From assembly GCA_023703675.1 (NCBI GenBank), contig CP097974.1, positions 787,288 through 851,287 on the forward strand: a stretch of DNA of 64,000 bases, in the 5' to 3' direction. The DNA is from SAR86 cluster bacterium (lineage in GTDB: Bacteria > Pseudomonadota > Gammaproteobacteria > Magnimaribacterales > AG-339-G14). Within the stretch, counting starts at the first letter, position 1. Each line of letters begins with the position of its first letter. The position numbers were made by a program, and so were the translations under genes. The notes beneath the pieces are model-generated. The model had not been told where the DNA came from and searched no databases. It was given only the letters and a program-made list of their open reading frames with translations. Shown piece after piece: positions 30,023 to 38,746 of the stretch.

Positions 30023-31252
30023 CTAAAAATTATTTTGAATCCATTTAAAAGCTCTATTCACTAAACCTTTTTCTCTCATGAAAGCAAAATCTATAATCTC
30101 TTCTTCTGTGATTTTTTGCCCATAAAGAATTAAACCTATCGAAGTTGAATAAACTGGATTTTTTAAAATATCTGTGAGCCCTACTAGCCCTTTTGGCTTA
30201 CCTACTCTTACAGGAACTTGAAAGATTTCTTCTCCTAACTGAGAAATTCCCTCAATTTTGGATGCCCCTCCTGTGAGAACAATACCTGCTGGCAATAATT
30301 GTGAAAGATCATTAATTCCTAATCTTTGTTTAATCATTTGAAATATTTCTGCATACCTATGCTCTATTACATCTGCAAGAGCTTGACGAGAAAAAATTTT
30401 GTCAGATCTACCGTTGATTGAAGGGGTCGAAATTTTATCTCCCTCATTAGTCAACGAGCTAGAAGCACAACCATATTTTTTCTTCAGTTCTTCCGCTTGG
30501 GATGTCGGTGTTTGAATTGCTCTCGCAATGTCATTAGTAACATGGTCTCCTCCAACGGGAATATTTACAGTATGGCTAATGGAATCATCCATAAAAATTG
30601 CTACATCTGAAGTCCCGCCGCCTAGATCAATTAGACAAACACCCAATCTTTTTTCATCATCTGATAAAACCGAATAACTAGATGCTAATTGTTCTAAAAC
30701 ATAGTCTTGAACAGTTATGCCACAAGCTCTCATACAAGAAGATATGTTTTCTGCTGCGTTTTTATCACAAGATACTAAATGGACTTTAGCTTCCAATCTA
30801 ACTCCTGCCATTCCCAAGGGTTCTTTAATTCCATTTTGTTGGTCTATTGCATATTCTCTTGCAAGAATATGTAAGAGTTTATATCCGTCTGGAATAGCTT
30901 GGGCTTTAGCTGCAGTTATAACTTTCTCAACATCACTAAATTTCACTTTTTTATCCTTTATTGGAACAACGCCTTCAGAGTTCAAGCCATTCGAACTTCC
31001 TCCAGAAATTCCTACATAGGCTTGATGAACCCTTATTCCTGACATCAGCTCTGCTTTATTTGTTGCTTCTTGTATCGCCTGAACTGTAGATTCAATGTCA
31101 ACTACCACACCATTTTTCAAACCTTTAGAAGGATGAGTTCCTAGACCTAAAACATTTAAACCATCAGCATTTGATTCGACTACCAAACAAACAACCTTTG
31201 AGGTTCCTATATCAATTCCAACTTTAATATTTTGATTATTAATTGAAGCCAT
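30023..31252 (-). CDS. ftsA: Cell-division actin homologue FtsA
   Basis: A 409-residue actin-family protein tethering FtsZ to the membrane. Phosphate-binding motifs GIDIGTSK and LIDLGGGTSDVA are present, and the C-terminus ends in an amphipathic helix (VNRAFKWIQNNF) that serves as membrane anchor. It overlaps ftsL by 14 bases and is followed by ftsZ after 14 bases. ftsQ, the usual upstream neighbour, is absent. Confidence 0.98.
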   Translation of the reverse strand: MASINNQNIKVGIDIGTSKVVCLVVESNADGLNVLGLGTHPSKGLKNGVVVDIESTVQAIQEATNKAELMSGIRVHQAYVGISGGSSNGLNSEGVVPIKDKKVKFSDVEKVITAAKAQAIPDGYKLLHILAREYAIDQQNGIKEPLGMAGVRLEAKVHLVSCDKNAAENISSCMRACGITVQDYVLEQLASSYSVLSDDEKRLGVCLIDLGGGTSDVAIFMDDSISHTVNIPVGGDHVTNDIARAIQTPTSQAEELKKKYGCASSSLTNEGDKISTPSINGRSDKIFSRQALADVIEHRYAEIFQMIKQRLGINDLSQLLPAGIVLTGGASKIEGISQLGEEIFQVPVRVGKPKGLVGLTDILKNPVYSTSIGLILYGQKITEEEIIDFAFMREKGLVNRAFKWIQNNF

Positions 31253-31460
31253 TTTGTTTAGCCGCCTCTTTTTCTCTAACTAATAAATTTTTAAATCTAA
31301 TATTCTCTGATTCTAAAACTAAAAATCTTTCAAATTCGTCATCAATCATTGAATTCAAAGATCTAACCTCATGAACGTTTAAAGATTTGGTGATAGTTGA
31401 AGTCATAATGCCTATTGTCAAAAAACAAAACATGAATATTATTGGAAATTGATCATTCAT
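31239..31460 (-). CDS. ftsL: Cell-division protein FtsL
   Basis: A 73-residue bitopic protein: one N-terminal transmembrane segment (about 5-22) and a helical heptad-rich stretch. Identity rests on this shape and on its position right after rsmH, overlapping it by 4 bases. At 73 residues it is much shorter than E. coli FtsL (121), almost without the cytoplasmic N-terminus. Confidence 0.85.
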   Translation of the reverse strand: MNDQFPIIFMFCFLTIGIMTSTITKSLNVHEVRSLNSMIDDEFERFLVLESENIRFKNLLVREKEAAKQNGFN

Positions 31461-32317
31461 AATTTTTCACCAACTCTTAGAATTGCGCTTCTGGATCTTG
31501 GATTATTCTCAATCTCATCAGAACTTGGTTTTATCACTTTTCCTTTTTGTTTTACTAAATTCTCAAAAGAAATATCAGCTAAATTTCCTTTCAAGAAATT
31601 TTTTACAATTCTATCTTCGATTGAATGAAAAGAGATCACCACCAATCTTCCTCCCTTTTTTAATAATTTTATTGAACTTAGAAGAACAGAAATTAACTCA
31701 TCTACTTCGTTATTTATAAACATTCTTATTGCTCTAAAGATATTGGTTGCAGGATGTTTTTTTGATCGATTAGAGTAAAATTTTAAAGAGGTAAGATCAG
31801 AAGTAGATGAAATTTCTTTTTTTCTCCTTTTTTCGATAATTTGTCTTGCAAGATTTCTAGATTTCCTCTCTTCACCAAAAAAGAACAAAACATCAGCAAT
31901 TTCCTTTTCAGAGGAATTATTTAACCAATCACTTGCAGTCATTCCCGTTGATTGATCCATCCTCATATCGAGATTTGCATCTTTTTTAAAGCTAAAACCT
32001 CGTTCCGCATCGTCAAGTTGAATTGAAGAAATGCCGAGATCCAACAAAATCCCGTCGAAAGAATCGTTAATAAAGAAATTTTGCAAATCCGAAAAACTTG
32101 AATTAATGAATTCAAATCTGGTGTCGTTTATTTTTTTAGAAAATTCAGATACCTTTGGGTCTTTATCTATAGCTTTTAAACTGCCCTTCTCTGTCAGCTT
32201 TTTTAAAATTTCCTTTGAATGACCACCCATTCCAAATGTACAATCTAAGTAGTCGCCATCTTTGTCGTGAAGTAAATTTTCTATAACCTCTTCTGGCATT
32301 ACCGATATGTGATTCAA
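31457..32317 (-). CDS. rsmH: 16S rRNA (cytosine-1402-N4) methyltransferase RsmH
   Basis: A 286-residue SAM-dependent methyltransferase (MraW) modifying C1402 of 16S rRNA. The N-terminus HISVMPEEVIE, the SAM loop DCTFGMGGHS, DLGISSIQLD and the C-terminal VVISFHSIEDR are all typical. It overlaps mraZ by 4 bases and ftsL by 4. RsmI, which methylates the same nucleotide on the ribose, is encoded just upstream beyond rnpB. Confidence 0.98.
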   Translation of the reverse strand: MNHISVMPEEVIENLLHDKDGDYLDCTFGMGGHSKEILKKLTEKGSLKAIDKDPKVSEFSKKINDTRFEFINSSFSDLQNFFINDSFDGILLDLGISSIQLDDAERGFSFKKDANLDMRMDQSTGMTASDWLNNSSEKEIADVLFFFGEERKSRNLARQIIEKRRKKEISSTSDLTSLKFYSNRSKKHPATNIFRAIRMFINNEVDELISVLLSSIKLLKKGGRLVVISFHSIEDRIVKNFLKGNLADISFENLVKQKGKVIKPSSDEIENNPRSRSAILRVGEKL

Positions 32318-32790
32318 AATGGTATCTCCCTTACTTCTTCCGGAAGATCAATTTCAATCCTCTCGCCTTTTATCTCTTTGCCAGATTCTTTTATTTTCCA
32401 ATTTTTTTCGCTCCACAACTCAAATTTTTGACCCATTCCAATAAGGACAACTTTAGCTTTTTCCTTTAGTTGAGCATATTCTCTTAACGATAAAGGAAGT
32501 AAAATATTCATTCGTTCAGAAATCTCAAAATCCATGTAATGTGCATTTCCTAGAAAATTCCATTGCAATGATCTAATTTCAGGATTTAGCCCCGATAAAC
32601 CCTCAAAAGAATTAGAAATTTTCTTCCATAAGTTCCCTGGATAAATTAATAAAGAAGGATATTGAGGATCTCTGGTTACAATGAGAGAGCCGCCAGCTAA
32701 ATTTTTTAACTGATCTTTATATTTGGCAGGCATCGCAATTCTTCCCTTAGTATCTAAAACTAAACTGCTGAAGCCATATAAACCGGCCAT
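32314..32790 (-). CDS. mraZ: Transcriptional regulator MraZ
   Basis: A 158-residue DNA-binding protein of the SpoVT/AbrB-like MraZ family, which controls the dcw promoter in E. coli. Two copies of the swapped-hairpin motif are visible, beginning with LDTKGRIAMPAKYK and ISERMNILLPLSLREYA. It is the first gene of the dcw cluster and has three phased repeats just upstream that fit its own operator. Confidence 0.96.
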   Translation of the reverse strand: MAGLYGFSSLVLDTKGRIAMPAKYKDQLKNLAGGSLIVTRDPQYPSLLIYPGNLWKKISNSFEGLSGLNPEIRSLQWNFLGNAHYMDFEISERMNILLPLSLREYAQLKEKAKVVLIGMGQKFELWSEKNWKIKESGKEIKGERIEIDLPEEVREIPF

Positions 32791-32807
32791 ATTTTGTCCC
32801 TATTATG

Positions 32808-32844
32808 TACACTTAGGTATATTTTTACACACTTTCGCACACTT
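32808..32844 (-). promoter_or_regulatory. Three phased AAGTGTR repeats, candidate MraZ operator
   Basis: On the minus strand AAGTGTG (32838-32844), AAGTGTG (32828-32834) and AAGTGTA (32808-32814) start at exact multiples of 10 bases, the third one turn later. MraZ binds short G-rich direct repeats with 10-base periodicity upstream of mraZ. The set ends 17 bases before the mraZ ATG. The spacing is read from the sequence; MraZ binding is inference. Confidence 0.7.
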
Positions 32845-32894
32845 TTAAAGACATAAGGTCAAATGATTTTTCTTTGTTTTAACGAATATTTGGG

Positions 32895-33227
32895 ATGAGC
32901 TGACCCATAAGCCGGGTTCTGTTTTATGTAATCATTCATCTTGGATTTACGTCGCCGCAAACCTCTAGCAACTTACCCAGATTCAATGCGGATAACATTA
33001 TAGAATCTCTATTTAGTCTTGCTCCAAGTGGGGTTTACAAAGCAATATTTGTTTCCAAATATCCGGTGCGCTCTTACCGCACCTTTTCACCCTTACCTTT
33101 ACGGCGGTTTACTTTCTGTTGCACTTTCCGTAGTAATTTTCATTACTCCCAGGAGTTACCTGGCACTTCATCCTTTGGAGCCCGGACTTTCCTCTGACTT
33201 ATGCCAGCGATTACTCGATCAGCTCGT
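32895..33227 (-). ncRNA. rnpB: RNase P RNA (bacterial type A)
   Basis: The catalytic RNA of RNase P, which trims tRNA 5' ends. The minus strand starts near 33225 with GAGCTGA, which pairs perfectly with TCAGCTC at 32897-32903 to form helix P1. Conserved segments AGAGGAAAGTCCGGGCTCC near the 5' end and ACAGAACCCGGCTTA near the 3' end are unmistakable. The length of about 333 nucleotides is slightly short of E. coli (377). Ends are accurate to a few bases. This RNA plus the mraZ leader accounts for the only gene-free stretch longer than 300 bases in the window. Confidence 0.97.
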
Positions 33228-33232
33228 TGAGA

Positions 33233-33238
33233 ATTATA
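33233..33238 (-). promoter_or_regulatory. -10 box of rnpB
   Basis: A perfect TATAAT on the minus strand lies immediately after the rsmI stop codon (33239-33241). It predicts a transcription start near 33226, at the 5' end of the mature RNase P RNA. No convincing -35 element is seen upstream. Confidence 0.6.
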
Positions 33239-34072
33239 TTATTTTTTTTTAAAAAAGTTGTATATTTCTTTTGAATTTTCAGTCGATACTTTTGAAATAA
33301 TCTTTGAGATTTGTCTTAATGTCATGAAAGGTTTAAGTTCATTGAATAATATTTCTGAGTTTTTAGAATCAAAAATTTCCTCTTCTTCTGTACCATCCAA
33401 TAAAATTACGTATTCTCCTTTCTCAATTACTTTTGATAAATCTGATTTAACCACCAACTCATAGATTGTACCCCTATAAAATTCTTCATAAATTTTAGTC
33501 ATCTCCCTTGCGAGTACAATTTTTCTTTCTGGTTCAAAAACTTTTTGAAAATTTTTTAAACTTTTTTTTATTCTTTTAGGTGATTCAAAAAAAATTTGTG
33601 TCTCTTTTTTAAATTTTATTTCTTTTAAAAAATTTATTTGTGAAATTTCTTTTTTTGGAAGAAACCCTCGAAAAGTAAAGCTTTTTGTTTTGAGACCTGA
33701 GGCAATCAACGCACTTATTACTGAGCTTGCACCAGGAATGGGAACTACATCGATGTTTTTTTCAATTGCCTTTTTTACAAACTCACTACCAGGATCAGAT
33801 ATGAGAGGAGTGCCTGCATCAGAGATCATGGCGATATTTTTTCCCATGAGAATTTTTTCTATCAAAGAGTCTTTTTTGCTTTCTGAAGTGAAATCATTAA
33901 ATAAAAAAATTTTATTTTTTATTTCATATTTGTTTAGAAGAGTTTTGCTTTTGTGGGTATTCTCCGTTAAAACTAAGTCTACTTCTGATAGAACTTTAAT
34001 TCCTCTGAAACTGAAGTCTTCTAAATTTCCAATAGGAGTTGCAACTAAATATAATGATCCTTGTGAACTAAT
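33239..34072 (-). CDS. rsmI: 16S rRNA 2'-O-ribose C1402 methyltransferase RsmI, probable AUU start
   Basis: A 277-residue SAM-dependent methyltransferase (YraL family) acting on the ribose of C1402. The N-terminal family motif GSLYLVATPIGNLED is encoded from 34060 downward, followed by DAGTPLISDPG and PGASSVISALI. No ATG, GTG or TTG occurs in frame before this motif; the first is a TTG at 33865, which would remove the essential N-terminus. An ATT codon at 34070-34072 sits 7 bases after a perfect GGAGG (34080-34084) and is the best start. An in-frame TAG further upstream (near 34103) closes the frame. The start overlaps the divergent lpoA ATG by 2 bases. Confidence 0.88.
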   Translation of the reverse strand: MSSQGSLYLVATPIGNLEDFSFRGIKVLSEVDLVLTENTHKSKTLLNKYEIKNKIFLFNDFTSESKKDSLIEKILMGKNIAMISDAGTPLISDPGSEFVKKAIEKNIDVVPIPGASSVISALIASGLKTKSFTFRGFLPKKEISQINFLKEIKFKKETQIFFESPKRIKKSLKNFQKVFEPERKIVLAREMTKIYEEFYRGTIYELVVKSDLSKVIEKGEYVILLDGTEEEEIFDSKNSEILFNELKPFMTLRQISKIISKVSTENSKEIYNFFKKK

Positions 34073-35210
34073 GATTAATCCTCCAAAAAAAATTGCTCTC
34101 TATCTATTATTGACCATGCTTTTTTTTAGCTGTGCCACAACTGAGAATGACGAATTAAGAGAATTTAACTTTAATTTTGACTCTAATCAAATTACAAAAA
34201 AAATTTTCAACGAGCTTAAGACAATTTCAGTCAAAAGAGATATTGAGATAATTCAGTCTTCAAGTTCTCTAAAAGAAGAAAACTTTAAAAAAGGATTTCT
34301 TGCGGCCTTCTATTTTAACAACAAATTTTCAAAAAATAAGAAAAGAGTTTATTTCGTTGACGTTGAAGAAAAAATTAAAGTATGTAGAAATCCTTCTAGA
34401 TCTAGATCTATTACTCTTATTTTAGAAAGTGCTTTAAACAAAAATTTGTTAGAAAAGTGTGATTTTAATAAATCTAGTACTTTTGTGATCAAATTAGATA
34501 AGAGTACTTCAGTATCAGGCTATAGAGAGATTACTCCAGGTCACTCATTCTTCGATGATTTAAGAGTTACAAATATTTTAAAAAAAAATAAATTTATCTT
34601 AGTAAGTCTTGAAGTCGACGAAATAGAGAAATTTGTAAATTTCGCTAAACAAAATAATCTTGAGATACAAGAGAAAAATCTTTTTCTTCTAGAAAAAACA
34701 AATGATTTCGAGTCAACGATCGCCCAGATTTTTGAACAAAATAAAAGTAATGTTAGGAAAAGAAAGGTAGAGAGTATCTTAGGTCGCGATCTTGAATTTT
34801 CTAGTAGAAAGAGAAAAGATCTAGAAGATATAATATTAATTTCAAGCTCTGAAGTAGCAAAACGTATTCTTCCTGCTCTTAAATTTAATCTTTTGCAAGA
34901 TATAGCTGTATTCAATATGCCGAATCACTATGATTCTTGGAATGATTCTTCTTCTCCCTCCGATTTAGAAAATTCTCAAGGCTTAGAATATCCAATATTG
35001 GTGAACAAGATGAATTTTGATGACGATTCATTTAATTTTCTAAATTCAAAAGAAAAAGTTATCTATTCTCTTGGTTTTGATGCTTTTGGAGTAATTAATA
35101 AAAAAAGTCATTTCGGTTTTTTAGGACAACATTCAATTGAAAATGAAAAAGTTCATTTAGAACCAATTAAAGTAAGGTTTTTTAAAGGTGAAATATTTCA
35201 GGATTATTAA
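34071..35210 (+). CDS. lpoA: Short LpoA-like outer-membrane lipoprotein (PBP1A activator family)
   Basis: A 379-residue lipoprotein. The N-terminus is a type II signal peptide (KKIALYLLLTMLFFSC, lipidated Cys at about 22). The C-terminal half contains the LpoA/LppC signature region: SILGRDLEF, then RKRKDLEDIILISS and LPALKF. LpoA activates the peptidoglycan synthase PBP1A from the outer membrane. The protein is far shorter than E. coli LpoA (678), lacking most or all of the N-terminal TPR-like domain. Divergence from rsmI is the usual yraL-yraM arrangement. The ORF is open upstream to 33690, but that part is antisense to rsmI. Confidence 0.8.
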   Translation: MINPPKKIALYLLLTMLFFSCATTENDELREFNFNFDSNQITKKIFNELKTISVKRDIEIIQSSSSLKEENFKKGFLAAFYFNNKFSKNKKRVYFVDVEEKIKVCRNPSRSRSITLILESALNKNLLEKCDFNKSSTFVIKLDKSTSVSGYREITPGHSFFDDLRVTNILKKNKFILVSLEVDEIEKFVNFAKQNNLEIQEKNLFLLEKTNDFESTIAQIFEQNKSNVRKRKVESILGRDLEFSSRKRKDLEDIILISSSEVAKRILPALKFNLLQDIAVFNMPNHYDSWNDSSSPSDLENSQGLEYPILVNKMNFDDDSFNFLNSKEKVIYSLGFDAFGVINKKSHFGFLGQHSIENEKVHLEPIKVRFFKGEIFQDY

Positions 35211-35845
35211 ATTAAAAATTTTTCTTTTTCCGCTCCCGTTAGGCTGGCCTTAAAAGAATTTTTTTCAAAAATTCTTTCCATGTAATCTTTAATGCCCGCT
35301 GCGGCTTTCGTGTTTGGAATATTTATACCTAAAAAGTTTAATCTGAAGAGTATAGGACAAACAACGGCATCTAATATGGTAAATTCTTCTTCATTAAAAA
35401 AAGATGGATTACTAAAAAGTATTAAAGAATTTTTCAGATTAACTTCCAAAGCACTTTTACTTTTTGTCAATTCAGATTTTGAGCTAGCTTCATCTTCCAA
35501 AGTATCCAAATGGATGGCTAAATCCTTTTCTATCCTATCTAGAATCAGTCTAGTTTGGGCTCTTGCAACAGGATAAACAGGAAGTAATGGAGGATGCGGA
35601 AATCTTTCATCAAGGTATTCGACGATTAGAGCAGAGTTATAAAGCGAAAGTTCTCGATCTATTAACAATGGCAAAGAACCATCTGGATTAACATCTAAAA
35701 TTTCCTTGGGAATTGCATTTTTATCTAACGCCTCCAAATCACATGATATTTCCTTTTCTTGAATTATAATTCTAACTTTTTGGCTTCTATGACCTATTTC
35801 ATCGTGAAAGAGGACCATGGAAGATCTATTTTTAAGCAAACTCAT
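35207..35845 (-). CDS. sspA: Stringent starvation protein A (GST family)
   Basis: A 212-residue glutathione-S-transferase-fold protein that binds RNA polymerase in E. coli. The thioredoxin-like N-terminal domain includes NPDGSLPLLIDRELSLYNSALIVEYLDERFPHPPLLP, with a helical C-terminal domain after it. Position after petC in the rplM-rpsI-petABC-sspA order supports SspA over a generic GST. sspB is not adjacent. Its stop shares TTAA with that of lpoA. Confidence 0.92.
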   Translation of the reverse strand: MSLLKNRSSMVLFHDEIGHRSQKVRIIIQEKEISCDLEALDKNAIPKEILDVNPDGSLPLLIDRELSLYNSALIVEYLDERFPHPPLLPVYPVARAQTRLILDRIEKDLAIHLDTLEDEASSKSELTKSKSALEVNLKNSLILFSNPSFFNEEEFTILDAVVCPILFRLNFLGINIPNTKAAAGIKDYMERIFEKNSFKASLTGAEKEKFLI

Positions 35846-35856
35846 TTGTGAAGATT

Positions 35857-36516
35857 TTATTTAAGTTCCTTTTTATACTCTCTGTATAGCAAAAAAGCAA
35901 AGGCAGTAAATAATAAAAGAAACAGTAAGACATAAACTCCTAATTGTTGTCTTTCTCTTGCGGATGGATCAGAAACGTAAACTAAGAAATTAGTTAGATC
36001 TGCCATTGTTTTATTAAAGTCATTTTCAGACATTGAATTTTGAAGATCTTCTAGGACATGTGGCATTGATACATTTTTGTAAACCAGATTATTGACCCCA
36101 TAAGGCCTTGAAGAATCAGAATAGAAACTTTTTAAATATGTATAAATCCATTCAGGCTTCCTAACCCTTGCCTCTAGGGTAAGATCGGGTGGAACAGCGC
36201 CTAACCAATTTACTGCGTCTTCTTTGTTTAAACTAATTTGCATTAATTCTCCAGGTTTAGAATCATCATAAATTAGATTGCTTATATACAACTCAATAGG
36301 AATTTCTAGATCTTCTGCAATTCTTTTGTATCTAGAGTATTTTAAAGAATGGCAACCGTAACAATAGTTCATATAAGTTGATAATCCATTTTGTAATTCT
36401 GCATTGTTGTAAATATTTACCTTGAAGTTTTCACATTCAATGGTCCCGCAGCTCAATTCGTCAGCACCAAAAAAATGAAAAGGTATGAAAAGAAACAGAA
36501 ATGGAAGAAGCTTCAT
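35857..36516 (-). CDS. petC: Cytochrome c1 of the bc1 complex
   Basis: A 219-residue haem subunit of ubiquinol-cytochrome c reductase, facing the periplasm. There is an N-terminal signal peptide, the haem c site C52-Y-G-C55-H56, a likely axial Met in VSMPHVL, and one C-terminal transmembrane anchor (about 193-211). It follows petB after 3 bases. Confidence 0.97.
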   Translation of the reverse strand: MKLLPFLFLFIPFHFFGADELSCGTIECENFKVNIYNNAELQNGLSTYMNYCYGCHSLKYSRYKRIAEDLEIPIELYISNLIYDDSKPGELMQISLNKEDAVNWLGAVPPDLTLEARVRKPEWIYTYLKSFYSDSSRPYGVNNLVYKNVSMPHVLEDLQNSMSENDFNKTMADLTNFLVYVSDPSARERQQLGVYVLLFLLLFTAFAFLLYREYKKELK

Positions 36517-36519
36517 TAT

Positions 36520-37743
36520 TTATCCAGGAACTCTTTCTGGAACTGGCTTACATTTCTCTAATTTAGTATAAATTGGCATAAGTAAAAAATAAGAGAAATA
36601 AATAACTGTAAATACTTTTGCCAGAACATTCTTAAGTTCAGTTGGGGGAACTAGCCCAAGGTAACCCAAGACAAAAAAGCTGACAACAAAGCCTGTAAGA
36701 AAAATTTTGCTGTAAATACCTTTGTATCTAATAGATTTAACAGGGCTTCTATCTAGCCATGGCAATGCTGCAAATATTGCAATCCCTGCTGCCATAGTGG
36801 CGAAACCAAGAAATTTTGCAGTAAATCCAAAAATTGAAAAATCTACTGCTCGAAGCATTGCGTAATAAGGTGTGTAATACCAAGATGGCACGATATGAGC
36901 GGGAGTAGATAATGGGTTAGCTGGTTCAAAGTTTACTGTTTCAAGTATGTAACCTCCTCCACCAGGAAAAAAGAAAACTATCCCACAAAAAAATAAAAGA
37001 AATACTCCTAGAGCATAAACATCATGAGTAATATCATAAGGATAAAAAGGCTTAGAATCTAAAGGGACACCATCATTGTCTACATGTTTTTTAATATCTA
37101 TTCCGTCAGGATTGTTTGATCCAATTTCGTGAAGTGCAAGAATGTGGAAAAAAACAACCGCTATCAACATGATTGGTAACAAAACTACGTGAAAAGCAAA
37201 TAATCTCGACAAGGTTATCCCAGAAACAAGATAATCTCCTCTAACCCAAGTGGCAAGGTCTTCTCCAACAATAGGAATTGATCCAAATAAAGATATAATC
37301 ACCTGCGCTGCCCAAAAAGACATTTGCCCCCAAGGAAGAACATAGCCTGTAAAACCCTCAGCGCAGAGCAAAACGTAAGTAAACCATCCGCCAAGCCATA
37401 TCAATTCTCTAGGTTTTTGGTATGAGCCATACATCATCCCTCTAAACATGTGAAGATAAATTAAAACAAAAAAAGCTGAAGCTCCTGCAGCGTGCATGTA
37501 TCTTAAAAGCCAGCCGTATTCTACGTCTCTCATAATATACTCAACGGAAGAAAAGGCTTCTTCAGCCGTATTTGTATAGTTCATCATTAACCAAAGTCCC
37601 GTAAGAATTTGCATTACCAGAACAATGATCATAAGAAATCCAAATAAGTACCAGAAATTGAGATTCGTGGGAGCAGGATACTTAGATAAATGTCTTTCAA
37701 TTAAATCCGTTAGAGGAAATCTTGTATTAATCCATTGCAACAT
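36520..37743 (-). CDS. petB: Cytochrome b of the bc1 complex
   Basis: A 407-residue membrane subunit with eight or so transmembrane helices holding two b-type haems. The haem-ligand helices ([13 protein letters not shown] and [21 protein letters not shown]), the quinone-site [12 protein letters not shown] and PxWY-type PSWYYTPYY motifs are present. Its ATG overlaps the petA stop by 1 base. Confidence 0.98.
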   Translation of the reverse strand: MLQWINTRFPLTDLIERHLSKYPAPTNLNFWYLFGFLMIIVLVMQILTGLWLMMNYTNTAEEAFSSVEYIMRDVEYGWLLRYMHAAGASAFFVLIYLHMFRGMMYGSYQKPRELIWLGGWFTYVLLCAEGFTGYVLPWGQMSFWAAQVIISLFGSIPIVGEDLATWVRGDYLVSGITLSRLFAFHVVLLPIMLIAVVFFHILALHEIGSNNPDGIDIKKHVDNDGVPLDSKPFYPYDITHDVYALGVFLLFFCGIVFFFPGGGGYILETVNFEPANPLSTPAHIVPSWYYTPYYAMLRAVDFSIFGFTAKFLGFATMAAGIAIFAALPWLDRSPVKSIRYKGIYSKIFLTGFVVSFFVLGYLGLVPPTELKNVLAKVFTVIYFSYFLLMPIYTKLEKCKPVPERVPG

Positions 37744-38339
37744 TATGATACTCCGTCTAAACCAATTACTAATAAATTATCTTTGGGGAAATAATGTGGT
37801 GGAACGTCCATATTTGTTGGTGCTGGAACACCTGCATATACTCTACCAACCATATCGAATTTTGAACCGTGGCATGGGCAGAAAAAACCTCCCTGCCAAT
37901 CAGAGTCGAATGCCACAGAACCTGTTTCAGGATAATATTTTGGAGAGCAGCCAAGATGAGTACAAACTCCCGTAATTACAGCTACTCCTTCTTGTCTTGA
38001 CCTAATCTGATTATTAACATATTCAGGCTGTTTTGAGTTTTTACCTTCTGGATCAGCTAATCTTGATAGATTGGAGGATAGTAGTTTCACAGTATTTTCT
38101 TCCATTTTAACAACAAATATAGGTTTTCCTCTCCACTCAACAACTTTCATTTGGCCTGGTGTTAGTGATGAAATATCAACTTGAACTGGAGCTCCAGCTG
38201 CCTCTGCTCGCGCGCTTGGTTTAAAAGCGCTCAAGAAGGGTATGGCAAGAAAAAAAGCTCCTATCGAAGCCATTGAAGCCGTAATAAAACTTAAAAACTT
38301 TCTTCTTCCAGGATTTGGAGGAGATATCGGTTGAACCAT
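37743..38339 (-). CDS. petA: Rieske iron-sulfur subunit of the bc1 complex
   Basis: A 198-residue [2Fe-2S] protein. A twin-arginine-like GRRKFLSF start and one transmembrane segment (about 16-38) precede the periplasmic domain with cluster motifs CTHLGC (126-131) and CPCH (154-157). It is the first of petABC and starts 5 bases after rpsI. The complex passes electrons from ubiquinol to cytochrome c. Confidence 0.98.
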   Translation of the reverse strand: MVQPISPPNPGRRKFLSFITASMASIGAFFLAIPFLSAFKPSARAEAAGAPVQVDISSLTPGQMKVVEWRGKPIFVVKMEENTVKLLSSNLSRLADPEGKNSKQPEYVNNQIRSRQEGVAVITGVCTHLGCSPKYYPETGSVAFDSDWQGGFFCPCHGSKFDMVGRVYAGVPAPTNMDVPPHYFPKDNLLVIGLDGVS

Positions 38340-38344
38340 CGAAA

Positions 38345-38737
38345 TTATCTTTTACTAAATTGTTTTGACTTTCTTGCTTTTACTAATCCAACTTTCTTTC
38401 TTTCGACTTGTCTAGAGTCTCTAGTCAAATATCCAGCCGACTTCAATGAAGATCTATACTCTGGATCAAATTTTTCTAAGGCCCTAGATATACCATGTCT
38501 AATGGCACCTGCTTGTCCAAATGAACCACCGCCTGAAACTTTGACCATAATGTCGAATTTGCTAGAAATGTCTAAAAGAACTAAAGGTTGCATTACTAGT
38601 ATTTTAGCAACTTCCCTTCCAAAGTATTCTTCTAAAGGTATATCATTTACTAATATATTTCCTTTTCCTTCAGAAAGATAAACTCTTGCTGTTGAGGTTT
38701 TTCTTCTTCCAGTCGCATATGTGGTATCTTGACTCAT
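38345..38737 (-). CDS. rpsI: 30S ribosomal protein S9
   Basis: A 130-residue uS9 with the conserved [14 protein letters not shown]-terminus, [15 protein letters not shown] in the middle, and the basic C-terminal tail ending SKQFSKR that reaches into the P site. It follows rplM after 9 bases. Confidence 0.98.
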   Translation of the reverse strand: MSQDTTYATGRRKTSTARVYLSEGKGNILVNDIPLEEYFGREVAKILVMQPLVLLDISSKFDIMVKVSGGGSFGQAGAIRHGISRALEKFDPEYRSSLKSAGYLTRDSRQVERKKVGLVKARKSKQFSKR

Positions 38738-38746
38738 AATTTATTT

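Noticed and set aside
33019-33252. Small plus-strand ORF over the rnpB region
   Set aside because: It is a chance frame antisense to RNase P RNA.
33239-33865. rsmI as a 208-residue protein from TTG 33865
   Set aside because: It would remove the conserved YLVATPIGNLED segment that is encoded in frame upstream.
33690-34070. In-frame extension upstream of lpoA giving a 506-residue protein
   Set aside because: It is antisense to the conserved N-terminal half of rsmI, and the lipoprotein signal peptide begins at the ATG 34071.
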